Below, piece by piece: positions 12,403 through 21,258 of a DNA stretch of 64,000 nt. The stretch lies in the NCBI RefSeq assembly GCF_018129005.1, contig NZ_JAAEDL010000009.1:62001-126000 (forward strand). The letters run 5' to 3'. The notes under the pieces were generated by a model. It worked only from the letters and a program-made list of their open reading frames with translations, did not search any database and was not told the origin of the DNA. The stretch comes from Neoroseomonas eburnea. Its GTDB lineage: Bacteria > Pseudomonadota > Alphaproteobacteria > Acetobacterales > Acetobacteraceae. Numbering within the stretch: the stretch's first letter is position 1; each line of letters opens with the position of its first letter. Position numbers and translations under genes: made by a program.

Positions 12403-12549
12403 TCCCGGCGCACCGGGGGAATCGCGGGAGGCGCCCCGCACCCGGCGCATGGGCGGTTTGCGCCGGCGCAAGGACAGCATGGATCCGTTGCGGGCCAGGG
12501 CCGATCCTCCCTACCCTCACGCCCACCACCTGCCGGAGGAACGCACGGA

Positions 12550-13935
12550 ATGGCCGAGATTCCTGGCCTTGGCCGCCGGGCCCTGCTGCGCCTGCTCGCC
12601 GCCGCCGCGACGGCGCCCCTACTGCCCGGTGCGGCCCGCGGCCAGGGACCGGCCCGCGCGCTCAGTGTCCTCGTCATCGGCGCCGGCCTCTCCGGCCTCG
12701 GCGCCGCCCGGGCGCTGGCCGATGCCGGGCATCGCGTGACGGTGCTGGAAGCCCGGCCGCGCACCGGCGGCCGGCTGCACACCATCGCCTTCCGCGGCCA
12801 CCGGCTCGACATGGGCGGGGCCTGGATCCACGGGCCGGAGGGCAATCCCCTCAGCCCCCTCGCCGACCAGGCGGGCATCCGTCGCATGCCGACCTATGAT
12901 GCGCGCTCGGTCATGTTCGACGCCGACGGGCGCCGGCTGACCGAGGCCGAGACCGCCGCCATCTTCGATACGGTCGGGCAGTTGATCGCCCATGACAGCC
13001 CCTTCGCCTGGCGCGGCGCGCGGGACGTGTCGCTGGCCGAGGCCGTGCCGGTCCTCGACCCCACCACCCGCGCGACGCCCTATGACAAGCGCGTCGCCGC
13101 CTGGCTGTCCGCCTATGTCGCGGGCTATGCCGGGGGCGATGCGGCCGAGGTCTCGGCCCAGGGCTGGTTCGGCGGGGAGGGCGAGATCCCGGAGGAGAAC
13201 CACCTCCTCGCCCAGGGCTACAACGCCGTCACCGACCTGCTGGCGCGCGGGCTCGACATCCGGCTGCGCCAGGTGGTGCGGTCGGTGCGCCTCGCCGGGG
13301 ACGGGGTCGTGGTGGCGACCGCCGACCAGGCCTGGTTCGCCGACCGGGTGGTGGTGACGCTGCCGCTCGGCGTGCTCAAGCGCGGCGATGTCGCCTTCGA
13401 CCCGCCCTTGCCGGCGGCCCACCAGGGCGCCATCGCGCGCATCGGCAACGGGCTGCTCAACAAGATCGTGCTCGCCTTCCCGCGCGGCTTCTGGCCGGCG
13501 GAGGCGCACTACCTCCGCAGCCTGTCGGACACGCGCGACAACGTGGCGCCGGAGATCGTCAGCCTGCAGCCGCATCTCGGCGCGCCGGTGCTGGTCGCGC
13601 TGGTCGGCGGGTCCGCCGCGCAACGGATCGAGATGCTGCCCGACGCCGCCCAGGCCGACCTGCTGATGGAGGCGCTGCGGCGGATGTTCGGCAACGCCAT
13701 CCCCCGCCCGGTGGAAACCCGCGTCACCCGCTGGTCGCGCGATGTCTTCGCGCGCGGCGCCTATTCCTTCCTGCCGGTGGGGGCCTCGATCGACGACCAC
13801 GCGGCACTGTCGCGGCCGGTGGCGGGGCGGATCTTCTTCGCCGGCGAGGCCGCGACGACCGAGGCGCCGTCCTACGCGCACGGGGCGCTGCTCGGCGGGC
13901 GGCGGGCGGCGGCGGAGGTGGCGGCAAGCGCCTGA
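12550..13935 (+). CDS. Flavin-containing amine oxidase (secreted)
   Basis: The 461-residue FAD-dependent oxidoreductase is of the monoamine/polyamine oxidase type. A leader ([24 protein letters not shown]) suggests Tat export. The dinucleotide fold follows as [22 protein letters not shown], then the second FAD motif [12 protein letters not shown] and the [13 protein letters not shown] region typical of the family. The C-terminal FAD contact is [26 protein letters not shown]. Such enzymes oxidise amines to aldehydes, ammonia and H2O2; the substrate is not predictable. The ATG at 12550 has GGAGG about ten bases upstream. It is divergent from dnaK. Confidence 0.88.
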   Translation: MAEIPGLGRRALLRLLAAAATAPLLPGAARGQGPARALSVLVIGAGLSGLGAARALADAGHRVTVLEARPRTGGRLHTIAFRGHRLDMGGAWIHGPEGNPLSPLADQAGIRRMPTYDARSVMFDADGRRLTEAETAAIFDTVGQLIAHDSPFAWRGARDVSLAEAVPVLDPTTRATPYDKRVAAWLSAYVAGYAGGDAAEVSAQGWFGGEGEIPEENHLLAQGYNAVTDLLARGLDIRLRQVVRSVRLAGDGVVVATADQAWFADRVVVTLPLGVLKRGDVAFDPPLPAAHQGAIARIGNGLLNKIVLAFPRGFWPAEAHYLRSLSDTRDNVAPEIVSLQPHLGAPVLVALVGGSAAQRIEMLPDAAQADLLMEALRRMFGNAIPRPVETRVTRWSRDVFARGAYSFLPVGASIDDHAALSRPVAGRIFFAGEAATTEAPSYAHGALLGGRRAAAEVAASA

Positions 13936-13936
13936 G

Positions 13937-14075
13937 AGTCTTGTTTGGAAAAGCGCCGTGCGGCGCTTTTCCATGTCCGGCACCGGCCCGCGCCCCCACC
14001 CGGCCGCCCATTCCAGCATACTGACGTGGGTGGCCGGGTGGGGGCGGGCCGGCGCCGGACTCTTCAAACGGTCTC
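13937..14075. repeat. Palindromic block of the GTGCCGGACT family
   Basis: It starts right after the amine oxidase stop. It contains GGAAAAGCGCCGTGCGGCGCTTTTCC-type and CCACCCGGCC...GGCCGGGTGG-type inverted repeats and ends with GGCGCCGGACTCTTC, AAACGGTCTCTGAAACC. Similar strings recur at about 49775-49852 and 56875-56923, each next to other repeats. Confidence 0.65.
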
Positions 14076-14077
14076 TG

Positions 14078-14356
14078 AAACCAAACGGCCCTTCGGAATG
14101 ACCGGTGAGGGCGGAATTGGAGGGGCTCCGCCCCTCCAAGCCACCCCGCCAAAGGCCCGAGGCCTTTGGAAACCATCATGTGGTGCCGCGCGGTCCAGAC
14201 AGCCCAATCGCTTCGGGCGGGATTCGGCACTGATCCTGACAATGGCGCACGGCGCCAGGTATCGGTTTCCAAAGGCCCTGGGCCTTTGGTGGGGAGAGCC
14301 CGAGAGGGGCAAAGCCCCTCTCGGTTCCACAGGTCAGGCAAACGGGCCATTGGTAT
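14078..14356. repeat. Composite element copy A (about 280 bp, core orientation 1)
   Basis: Outer ends carry related inverted sequences (ACCAAACGGCCC at the left; ACGGGCCATTGGTAT at the right). Inside are a GAGGGGCTCCGCCCCTC hairpin, the arm CCAAAGGCCCGAGGCCTTTGGAAACC cut at 14174, an 89-bp core (14175-14263), the opposed arm GGTTTCC-AAAGGCC..., and a GAGAGGGGCAAAGCCCCTCTC hairpin. It is non-coding. Copy C (56924-57200) is its full reverse complement; copy B (46061-46375) has the core flipped. Confidence 0.85.
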
Positions 14357-14357
14357 G

Positions 14358-14439
14358 AGAAGTCCGCGGGGGGAAGGGAGCTTCCCCGCGCACCCCCCAA
14401 CCTTCCTTGGCACCTGGGGATGGGCTCCTGGAGCGGTTC
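14358..14439. repeat. Half copy of the GGGGGGA..TCCCCCC palindrome family
   Basis: GGGGGGAAGGGAGCTTCCCC is followed by a C-rich string and CCTTCCTTGGCACCTGGGGA. This matches the left half of the long palindromes at 34555 and 43981. It ends a few bases before the PfkB kinase stop. Confidence 0.6.
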
Positions 14440-15333
14440 CTACAGCAGGGCGTCGACCATCGACCGCGTCGGAGTCGCGCCGTCGCGCGCCCGCAGCGCG
14501 CCGGCGGCCGAGGCGAACCGCATCGCCCTCGGGACGTCCATCCCCTCCGCCATCGCCAGCGCATAGGCGCCGTGGAAGACGTCGCCGGCCCCGGTGGTGT
14601 TGGTGGCCTCCACCGGAAAGGCCGGGGTGCGCGTCGGCTTCTCGTCGCCGGCCGCCATCCACAGCGTGCCCTTCTCCCCCTGCGTGACCGCGGCGACGCG
14701 CAGCGGGCCGGAGGCGAGCGCGCGGCGCAGCCCTTCCTCCGGCATGCAACCCGGCGCGTAATTGGCCAGTCCGGGGACGGAAAAGACCGCGTGATCCACG
14801 CGCGGCACCAGATCCACCAGGATGCGTGTCTCGCTGCGCTCGCCGTCCAGCACCACCGGCACGCCCGCCGCCCGCGCGACGGCGGCCGCGGCGGCCACAC
14901 CCTCCGGCCAGCGCGGGTCGCAACACAGTGCCCCGGCCCGGCGCAGCACATCGAGCGGCAGCCAGGCCGCATCGGTGCCGAGGCCCGAGCCACGGAACGA
15001 GATGATGGTGCGCTCCCCATGCGGATCGACCAGCACGGCGCCGACCGGGGTCCGCCCGCCGGGCACCCGGCGCAGGCCCGAGACGTCCACGCCCTCGGCC
15101 GCCAGCGCCTCTGCGAGCGGGTCGCCGTTCAGATCCTCGCCCACGCGCCCCCAGAAGGCGGCGCGGCCGCCGAGGCGGACCACCGCGATCGCCGCATTGG
15201 CCGCCATCCCGCCCGGCCCGATGCTGTAGGACCGTGCCGTGATCTTGGCGGGCGGCTGGGGGATGTCCTCGACGCGGAAGGTGTGGTCCGCGACGACATT
15301 GCCGAGGCAGACGACGAGAGGTGAGTCCGGCAT
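14440..15333 (-). CDS. PfkB-family carbohydrate kinase
   Basis: The 297-residue sugar kinase is of the ribokinase/PfkB fold. The N-terminal VVCLGNVVADHTFRVEDIP and GPGGMAANAAIAVVRLGG segments form the substrate-binding part. NTTGAGDVFHGAYALAMAEG near the C-terminus holds the anion hole and catalytic Asp. The substrate (ribose, fructose, nucleoside or other) is not decided by sequence. The start at 15333 is chosen because the family N-terminus begins there; 14 further in-frame codons upstream are not conserved. It stands alone and is divergent from the rluA-type gene. Confidence 0.85.
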   Translation of the reverse strand: MPDSPLVVCLGNVVADHTFRVEDIPQPPAKITARSYSIGPGGMAANAAIAVVRLGGRAAFWGRVGEDLNGDPLAEALAAEGVDVSGLRRVPGGRTPVGAVLVDPHGERTIISFRGSGLGTDAAWLPLDVLRRAGALCCDPRWPEGVAAAAAVARAAGVPVVLDGERSETRILVDLVPRVDHAVFSVPGLANYAPGCMPEEGLRRALASGPLRVAAVTQGEKGTLWMAAGDEKPTRTPAFPVEATNTTGAGDVFHGAYALAMAEGMDVPRAMRFASAAGALRARDGATPTRSMVDALL

Positions 15334-15431
15334 CCGGGCAGACTCCCACGTCCCGCACCCCGTCGCCAAGCTCACCGCCCTGGCGGGGGCCTTCCGGCGG
15401 CCCTATCGTCCGCCGCCCCGCCCGGCGAGCC

Positions 15432-16187
15432 ATGCAGCACAAGCGAACCCTCGAACGACGCACCCGACCATCGCCGCAGGCAGCCCGCGGCGCCGGCGGT
15501 GGCTCCGCCGCGCCGCGCGCGGCACCGCCGCCGGAGATCGCCGGGCGCATCCTGCTGTTGCGCGACGACCTGCTGGTGCTGGACAAGCCCGCCGGCCTGC
15601 CGGTGCACCGCGGCCCGCGCGGCGGCGTCTCGCTGGAGGAATGGCTGGAACCGCTGCGCATGGGCAAGCGGCACCTGCCGCAGCCGGCCCATCGGCTCGA
15701 CACCGACACGGCGGGCTGCCTGGTGCTGGGGCGGACCAAGCCGGCCTTGGCGGCACTTGGCGCGATCTTTGCGGGCGGCCGGGCGGCAAAGACCTACTGG
15801 GCGGTCGTGCGCGGCGGTCCGCTGGAGCAGGCCGGCACGATCGACGCGCCGCTGCGCAAGGTCAGCAGCGCAGCGCGCGGCTGGCGGATGGAGGTGCACA
15901 CCGAGGGCCAGCGCGCCGTCACCCACTGGCGCGTGCTCGGGCGGGGCGAAGGGCTGGCCTGGCTGGAACTGCGCCCGGACACCGGCCGCACGCACCAGCT
16001 CCGCGTCCATTGCGCGGCCTCCGGCTGGCCGATCCTGGGGGATCCGCTCTATGGCGGCGGGGCGGGGGACGGGCTGCACCTGCTCGCCCGCGCCATCATG
16101 TTGCCGACGGAGCCGCCGGTCGCCGCCGAGGCACCGCCGCCGCCGCATATGCGCGCGGCGCTGGCGGCGTGCGGCTGGCGGGGCTGA
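15432..16187 (+). CDS. RluA-family RNA pseudouridine synthase
   Basis: The 251-residue enzyme isomerises uridine to pseudouridine in rRNA or tRNA. After a basic, low-complexity N-terminus of about 35 residues comes LVLDKPAGLPVHRGPRGG. The catalytic motif HRLDTDTAGCLVL contains the active-site Asp. GRAAKTYWAVV and the C-terminal GRTHQLRVHCAASGWPILGDPLYGG complete the fold. It has no S4 domain. The target position cannot be assigned. A repeat block begins seven bases after its stop. Confidence 0.9.
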   Translation: MQHKRTLERRTRPSPQAARGAGGGSAAPRAAPPPEIAGRILLLRDDLLVLDKPAGLPVHRGPRGGVSLEEWLEPLRMGKRHLPQPAHRLDTDTAGCLVLGRTKPALAALGAIFAGGRAAKTYWAVVRGGPLEQAGTIDAPLRKVSSAARGWRMEVHTEGQRAVTHWRVLGRGEGLAWLELRPDTGRTHQLRVHCAASGWPILGDPLYGGGAGDGLHLLARAIMLPTEPPVAAEAPPPPHMRAALAACGWRG

Positions 16188-16193
16188 AAGGTG

Positions 16194-16470
16194 GACCGAG
16201 GGGGCTTTGCCCCCTCGTGCTCCCCCAGCAGGGGACACGGTCCCCTGCACCCGCGATGCCTTGTACGGGCCAGTCTTTCGGCTGACTCGGTATCAGCGTC
16301 CTGGTTTCGCGCACGGCCGCCCCGCCAGCCCCACGCGCCATACCGCTGGACCTCGCCAATGAGGTCTTCGGCAAGGCTCGGCGGCAATAAGTGTTGGTTT
16401 CCAAAGGCCCTCGGCCTTTGGCGGGGTGAGCCCGAGAGGGGCAGCGCCCCTCTCGGAAGCGCCAGGCGAA
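16194..16470. repeat. Repeat cluster: two-hairpin units plus a TTTCGGCTGA-family copy
   Basis: 16201-16217 is a GGGGGC-type hairpin, then CAGGGGACACGGTCCCCTG. At about 16266-16330 lies CCAGTCTTTCGGCTGACTCG with TGGTTTCGCGCACGGCCGCC, which recurs at about 35732 and 40895. At about 16396-16462 is a mirrored unit GGTTTCCAAAGGCCCTCGGCC... with GAGAGGGGCAGCGCCCCTCTC. No gene is seen. Confidence 0.75.
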
Positions 16471-16486
16471 ACCTTATGCCAACGGC

Positions 16487-16632
16487 CGCTATTCGCGACC
16501 GCTGGTATCGGGCTTTTCCTGCCCTCAGGCGCCCGGCGCAAACCTCCGGTTTGCTTGGCTTCGCCGGACCACCGGCGGGCCGCCTTCGCGGCCTCGGCAC
16601 GAGGCAAGAACTCGTGCCGCTGGTATCAGCCC
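16487..16632. repeat. Repeat family with GGTTTGC/GCAAACC core, copy 1
   Basis: This block has an internal palindrome (GCGCAAACCTCCGGTTTGCTTGG), CGGACCACCGGCGGGCCGCC and GAGGCAAGAACTCGTGCC. Its reverse complement reappears at about 61735-61872. It ends inside or immediately after the grpE stop codon (16626-16628). Confidence 0.7.
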
Positions 16633-17195
16633 GCCGCCCTGGCCGCGACCACCACCATGGCCGGCTTCAGCAGCCGGCCGTTCAGCGTCCAGGCCGGAGT
16701 CCAGCAGGCGGTGACTGTGCCGGGGGCGACGCCCGCCGGCGCCGGCTGCTCGGCCATCGCCTGGTGCAGCTCGGGGTCGAAGGGCTTGCCGGTCGGGTCC
16801 TCCCTGCGCACGCCGTTGCGCTCCAGGATGCCGAGGAAGGAGCGCTCCACCCCCTCGAACCCGTCGCGGATCTTGGCGATGGCCTCGGCCTCGCCCTCTG
16901 CCTTCGGGGGCAGGGCGTCGAGGCCACGGCGGAGGTTCTCCGCCGCCTCGACCGCGTCGCGGGCGAATTTCTGGGTGGCGTAGGCGCGCGCCTCCTGCAC
17001 TTCCCGCTGGGTCCGGGTGCGGAGGTTCTGCATCTCCGCCTCGGCGCGCAGCCACTTGTCCTTGAGCGCCGCCGCCTCGGCCTCGAGGGCGGCGATGCGC
17101 TCCTCCGGCGTGGGCTCGGCCGGCGGAGCCTCGGCACCGGGGGTCGTCGCCTCCTGGGCGCGCATGTCGGTCGGGATGTCCTGCTTCTCGCTCAT
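16626..17195 (-). CDS. grpE: Nucleotide exchange factor GrpE
   Basis: GrpE releases ADP from DnaK. From the ATG at 17195 the product has 189 residues: an acidic tail, a long coiled coil (EERIAALEAEAAALKDKWLRAEAEMQNLRTR) and the C-terminal beta domain GFEGVERSFLGILERNGV...PFDPELHQAMAEQP. The final strands (VTACWTPAWTLNGRLLKPAMVVVA) show an unusual TACWTPAWTL where families usually have VLQKGYLLHDR-like sequence, a mild oddity. Starts at 17213 or 17255 are also in frame. No hrcA is adjacent. Confidence 0.95.
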   Translation of the reverse strand: MSEKQDIPTDMRAQEATTPGAEAPPAEPTPEERIAALEAEAAALKDKWLRAEAEMQNLRTRTQREVQEARAYATQKFARDAVEAAENLRRGLDALPPKAEGEAEAIAKIRDGFEGVERSFLGILERNGVRREDPTGKPFDPELHQAMAEQPAPAGVAPGTVTACWTPAWTLNGRLLKPAMVVVAARAAG

Positions 17196-17289
17196 CTCGG
17201 GATCGCGTCTCATATCGCGGGGGGCGGCCGGGAGGCCGCCTGGGTTGGGCATCACCTAGGCGCCTCGCGCGGCCCGGACAAGTCGTTGC

Positions 17290-18039
17290 TCATGCATGGG
17301 CGCCCGCCAGCAGCCTGGCGAGGTCCCCGGAAAGCCCGATCTGCGGCGCCTGGACGACGCGCGGCGGGACGCCGGGCGCGGAGCCGAGCGCGGCCGCCAG
17401 CGCGCAATCCAGGCTGTCCAGCACGGGCACGGGCACGCTCGGCGCGACCTTGCCGGCAAGCCCCGCCAGGCCCGCGCCGCCCAGCACCACCGCGCCGGCG
17501 CCGTCCCGCGCGGCCTCGGCGGCGGCATCGGCCAGCAGCGCCACGGCGCCGTCCGGGTCGCGCGCGATCATGTCGCCGGTCGGCGCCACGCCGCGCACCA
17601 GCACGCGGTCGCGGCCATGGCCGCGGAGCAGGGCGAATTCCTCCAGCATCGGCACCCACAACGCCCCGCCGGTCAGCAGCGCGATCCGCGGAGCGATCGC
17701 CAGCGCGGCGGCAAGCGACGCCTCCGCCATGCCGAAGACCGGGATCGGCAGGACCTCCCGCGCCGCCTCGATGCCCGGTTCGCCGAAGCAGGCGATGAGC
17801 GCGGCATCGAAGCGCCTTGGGTTGTCGCGGCCGACATGCTCGGCGAGCGCGGCGAGCACAGCGTGGCCGGCGACGGCAACGGCGGCGCGCGTCGAGATGT
17901 AGTGCGCGCCGAAGGGCGCGGTGACGGGCACGATCTCGGCCGGCGCCAGGCCGAGGCGCGGGATCGCCTCCGCCGCGCGCGTCGCGAGCAGTCCGGTGAT
18001 GGCGGGGTCGGTATTGCCGTTCAGCAGCAGCAGGCGCAT
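17290..18039 (-). CDS. Asp/Glu/hydantoin racemase-family protein lacking the second catalytic Cys
   Basis: The 249-residue protein matches the cofactor-free aspartate/glutamate/hydantoin racemase fold: MRLLLLNGNTDPAITG at the N-terminus and a first catalytic Cys at residue 84 (LIACFGEPG). In relatives the second Cys sits in a LGCAG-like loop; here that position reads LGGAG (Gly188). Racemisation by the two-cysteine mechanism would therefore be impaired. A related one-cysteine reaction or a binding role is possible. It is divergent from two ABC permeases, so a link to uptake of an amino acid or hydantoin-like compound is an inference. Confidence 0.75.
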   Translation of the reverse strand: MRLLLLNGNTDPAITGLLATRAAEAIPRLGLAPAEIVPVTAPFGAHYISTRAAVAVAGHAVLAALAEHVGRDNPRRFDAALIACFGEPGIEAAREVLPIPVFGMAEASLAAALAIAPRIALLTGGALWVPMLEEFALLRGHGRDRVLVRGVAPTGDMIARDPDGAVALLADAAAEAARDGAGAVVLGGAGLAGLAGKVAPSVPVPVLDSLDCALAAALGSAPGVPPRVVQAPQIGLSGDLARLLAGAHA

Positions 18040-18216
18040 GCGCCAGGATCGGCACGCCCGGCGGGCGGGCGCAAGGGTCGCCCGAGGTGCGGGCAGGTTG
18101 CCGTTCTTCTGGGCACGCCAGGCGGGCCGAGGGCCGGATCGGGGCGCGCCGGCCATGGCATGAGCCTTGCTGCGCCAAGCTTCGGGGCTTCGCTGCGCGG
18201 CGCCTGAGGAGATTGC

Positions 18217-19170
18217 ATGTTCTTCTACCTGATCCGCCGCATCCTCTATGCCGTGCCGATCGCCCTCGCGGTCGGCTTCGTCTGCTTCATGCTGGTGCAG
18301 ATCGCTCCGGGCGATCCCATCAACGCCATCGTCCCGCCGGACGCGCCCGGCGACGTGGTGGAACAGGTCCGGCGCGAATACGGCCTCGACAAGCCGCTGC
18401 CGGTGCAGTTCGGCCTCTGGCTGATGAAGGTGGTGCAGGGGGATCTCGGGCGGTCGCTGGCGACGGGGCGCAGCGTCTGGTCCGATCTTTCGGGCGCGAT
18501 CGTCAACACGCTGCGGCTCGCCATCATCGCCTCCCTGATCGGCTTCACGCTGGGCTGCGTGCTCGGCGGCCTGGCGGGGACCTTCCGCGGGTCCTTCATC
18601 GACCGCGCGGCGGTGGGCATCGCGGTCGCCGGCGTGTCGGTGCCGCATTACTGGCTCGGCATGGTGCTGGTGGTGCTGTTCTCGGTGCAGCTCAACTGGC
18701 TGCCGGCCATGGGGGCGGGGCCGGGCGGGTCCTCCGAATGGGACTGGAACTGGGAGCATGTGCAGCACCTGGTCCTGCCCGCCGTGACGCTGGCGGTGAT
18801 CCCGATGGGCATCGTCACGCGCACGGTGCGCGGCATCATCGCCGAGATCATGAGCCAGGAGTTCGTCACCGCGCTGCGCGGCAAGGGGCTCACGCGCGGC
18901 GGTATATTCCTGCATGTGGTGAAGAACGCGGCGCCGAATGCGCTGGCCGTAATGGGGCTGCAGCTCGGCTACCTCATGGGCGGTTCGATCCTGGTCGAGA
19001 CCGTGTTCTCCTGGCCCGGCACCGGCCTGCTGCTGAACAACGCGATCTTCCAGCGCGACCTGCCGGTGCTGCAGGGCACGATCCTTGTGCTGGCGATGTT
19101 CTTCGTGGCGCTGAACCTGGCCGTGGACCTGGTGCAGACGGCGCTGGACCCCCGGATCAAGCGGGCGTGA
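18217..19170 (+). CDS. ABC transporter permease, DppB/OppB type
   Basis: The 317-residue inner-membrane permease belongs to the peptide/nickel family. It starts MFFYLIRRILYAVPIALAVG, the usual first helix. It has the APGDP loop with YGLDKPLPVQF, and the EAA-type cytoplasmic loop RGIIAEIMSQEFVTALRGKGL that contacts the ATPase. ETVFSWPGTGLLLNNAIFQRD and the closing DPRIK complete the family pattern. A GAGGAG site precedes the ATG. The partner permease follows 13 bases later. No solute-binding protein or ATPase gene is in the window, so the substrate is unknown. Confidence 0.92.
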   Translation: MFFYLIRRILYAVPIALAVGFVCFMLVQIAPGDPINAIVPPDAPGDVVEQVRREYGLDKPLPVQFGLWLMKVVQGDLGRSLATGRSVWSDLSGAIVNTLRLAIIASLIGFTLGCVLGGLAGTFRGSFIDRAAVGIAVAGVSVPHYWLGMVLVVLFSVQLNWLPAMGAGPGGSSEWDWNWEHVQHLVLPAVTLAVIPMGIVTRTVRGIIAEIMSQEFVTALRGKGLTRGGIFLHVVKNAAPNALAVMGLQLGYLMGGSILVETVFSWPGTGLLLNNAIFQRDLPVLQGTILVLAMFFVALNLAVDLVQTALDPRIKRA

Positions 19171-19183
19171 GAGGAGAAGGCCG

Positions 19184-20095
19184 ATGAGCAGCGCCACCAC
19201 GCCGACCGCCGCCGAGGCCGAGCTTGCCGTCCAGGCGAAGCAGGCGGCCGCAAGGAGTCACGGCTACTGGGCCGGCGTCTGGAAGCGGCTGCGCCGCGAT
19301 CCGGTGACCATCGCCTGCGCCTGCGTCCTGCTGCTGATGTTCCTGACGATCGTCTTCGCGCCGATGCTGGCGCCGCACGACCCGTACCAGGGCTCGATGA
19401 TCCGCCGCCTGCGCGCGATCGGCACGCCGAACTACCTGCTCGGCACCGACGAGCTCGGGCGGGACATGCTGACGCGGCTGCTGTTCGGCGGCCGGCTCTC
19501 CTGGTTCATGGGCATCACGCCCGTGGCGCTGGCCTTCGTCGTCGGCACCACGCTCGGCGTGCTGGCGGGCTTCGCCGGCGGGCGGATCAACATGGCCATC
19601 ATGCGCACGACGGACATCTTCTACGCCTTCCCGTCGGTACTGCTGGCGGTCGCCATCTCCGGCGCGCTGGGCGCGGGCATCGTCAACGCCATCCTGGCGC
19701 TGACGCTGGTCTTCATCCCGCCGATCATCCGGGTGGCTGAGAGCGTCACGACGGGCGTGCGCAACCTCGACTTCGTCGATGCCGCGCGTGCTTCGGGCGC
19801 TTCGGCCTTCACCATCGTGCGGGTGCATGTGCTGGGCAATGTGCTCGGCCCGATCTTCGTCTATGCGACGTCGCTGATCAGCGTCTGCATGATCCTGGCG
19901 TCGGGCCTGTCCTTCCTTGGCCTCGGCACCAAGCCGCCGGAGCCGGAATGGGGCCTGATGCTGAACACGCTGCGCACGGCGATCTACGTCCAGCCCTGGG
20001 TCGCGGTGCTCCCCGGCGCCTGCATCTTCGTCACCTCGATCTGCTTCAACCTGCTGTCGGACGGCCTGCGCCAGGCGATGGACGTCAAGGGCTGA
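19184..20095 (+). CDS. ABC transporter permease, DppC/OppC type
   Basis: This is the second permease of the pair, 303 residues. It has the OppC-type N-terminal hydrophobic segment followed by the periplasmic LGTDELGRDMLTRLLFGGR motif, then the core helices with the EAA loop NLDFVDAARASGASAFTIVRVHVL and the end EPEWGLMLNTLRTAIYVQPWVAVLPG. It forms the channel with the preceding permease. GAGAGGAG precedes the ATG. The ATPases that would normally follow are absent; a repeat and a minus-strand gene come next. Confidence 0.92.
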   Translation: MSSATTPTAAEAELAVQAKQAAARSHGYWAGVWKRLRRDPVTIACACVLLLMFLTIVFAPMLAPHDPYQGSMIRRLRAIGTPNYLLGTDELGRDMLTRLLFGGRLSWFMGITPVALAFVVGTTLGVLAGFAGGRINMAIMRTTDIFYAFPSVLLAVAISGALGAGIVNAILALTLVFIPPIIRVAESVTTGVRNLDFVDAARASGASAFTIVRVHVLGNVLGPIFVYATSLISVCMILASGLSFLGLGTKPPEPEWGLMLNTLRTAIYVQPWVAVLPGACIFVTSICFNLLSDGLRQAMDVKG

Positions 20096-20173
20096 CGTCT
20101 TTTCCCGAAGGCCCAGGAAACTGAGTTTACTGGCGGGGGAGGGCGCAGGGGGCGCCGCCCCCTGCCCGATCCA
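20096..20173. repeat. Short palindromic gap downstream of the permeases
   Basis: It contains CAGGAAACTGAGTTTACTGG (an imperfect inverted repeat, matched by a perfect version near 38861) and CAGGGGGCGCCGCCCCCTG. It lies between convergent genes and could terminate both, though no T-run is present. Confidence 0.5.
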
Positions 20174-21055
20174 CTACGGCACGACGATCCGCATCGGCTT
20201 CGGCGCCGGCCCGATGGCGACCGGCAGGACACCCGCCGCATCGCCGTCTGCCTGGGCGGGAACCTCCTCCCCTTCCAGCCGCAACTCCGCCGCGCGCCGG
20301 ATCTCGACCCCCCGCATCCGCGGCAGCAGGCCGAGCGGCAGCGCCGCGCCGTAGCGCATCGCCGCCAGGGTGCCGGCCTCGCGGAACAGCACGACATGGA
20401 AGCCTTGCTCGTGCGGGTCGGCGCCCGGAGCGAGCAGGAAGCGCCCGGCATAGAGCCGCCCCTTGGTGACGATCACGCTTGCGGCTTCCTCCACGCCCCC
20501 GTCGAGCACCGCGCGGATCGGTGCGAAAGGGTAGCGCGGCAGTTCCCTGAGCGTCTGCCAGACATAGGCGCCCTTGCCGATGCCGCGCTTCAGCGGTGCG
20601 GAAAGGTTGTGCACCACCGCCGCGTCGAAGCCGGCACCGAGCATCTGCACGAAGAGCAGCTCCCGCCCGTCGGCGTAGCGCGCCAGGCCCGGGTGCAGCA
20701 GCGCGGTGCGGCCCATGGCCAGCACCTCCGCCGCGCGGACGGGGGAGCGCGGCAGACCGAGTTCGAGCGCCAGCACGTTCGCCGTGCCGAGCGGCAGCAC
20801 GCCGAGCGCGCTGTCGGAGCCCGCGAGTCCCGCCGCGACCTCGGCGATCGTGCCGTCCCCGCCGGCGGCGACGACCACGCGCACGCCGGCCGCCGCGGCC
20901 TCGTGCGCAAGATCCGTCGCATGGCCCCGCCGTGCCGTATCCGCGACCTCCGGCCGCATGCCGAGGCCCCGCAACAGGTCGAGCGCCGCCAGCAGACGGC
21001 GGCGCCGGCGCGCCCCGGCGGCGGGGTTGAAGACGATCAGCATCCGCGTCGGCAT
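20174..21055 (-). CDS. Diacylglycerol/sphingosine kinase-family lipid kinase (YegS-like)
   Basis: The 293-residue protein has the DAGK catalytic domain: LIVFNPAAGARRRRRLL for nucleotide binding and the signature VVAAGGDGTIAEVAAGL. The LGVLPLGTANVLALELGLP segment and a C-terminal beta-sandwich follow. Family members phosphorylate diacylglycerol or related lipids at the membrane. It is divergent from a LpxH-like phosphoesterase and a glycosyltransferase, which suggests a shared role in membrane glycolipid or phospholipid metabolism (inference). Starts at 21055 and 21043 are both possible. Confidence 0.87.
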   Translation of the reverse strand: MPTRMLIVFNPAAGARRRRRLLAALDLLRGLGMRPEVADTARRGHATDLAHEAAAAGVRVVVAAGGDGTIAEVAAGLAGSDSALGVLPLGTANVLALELGLPRSPVRAAEVLAMGRTALLHPGLARYADGRELLFVQMLGAGFDAAVVHNLSAPLKRGIGKGAYVWQTLRELPRYPFAPIRAVLDGGVEEAASVIVTKGRLYAGRFLLAPGADPHEQGFHVVLFREAGTLAAMRYGAALPLGLLPRMRGVEIRRAAELRLEGEEVPAQADGDAAGVLPVAIGPAPKPMRIVVP

Positions 21056-21258
21056 CGGACAGGGCTTCTGGCAGCGGGATCGTTACATTTCCGCGTCGCA
21101 TCGGCGGCATTGGCATGACATGGCGATGCAGAAAGCACTTGCAGGGCATGCTTCATCCAAGATTCACGCGCGGCCGGCCATGCGCAGGCTATCCGCCGCC
21201 ACACCTGCAGCATGGCGCTGGCCCAACGCAGAGGCGGCGCCGCTCCGGAGAGTGACGG

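Noticed and set aside
14078..14356. CRISPR-like array
   Set aside because: The repeats are inverted, not regularly spaced direct repeats, and no cas genes are present.
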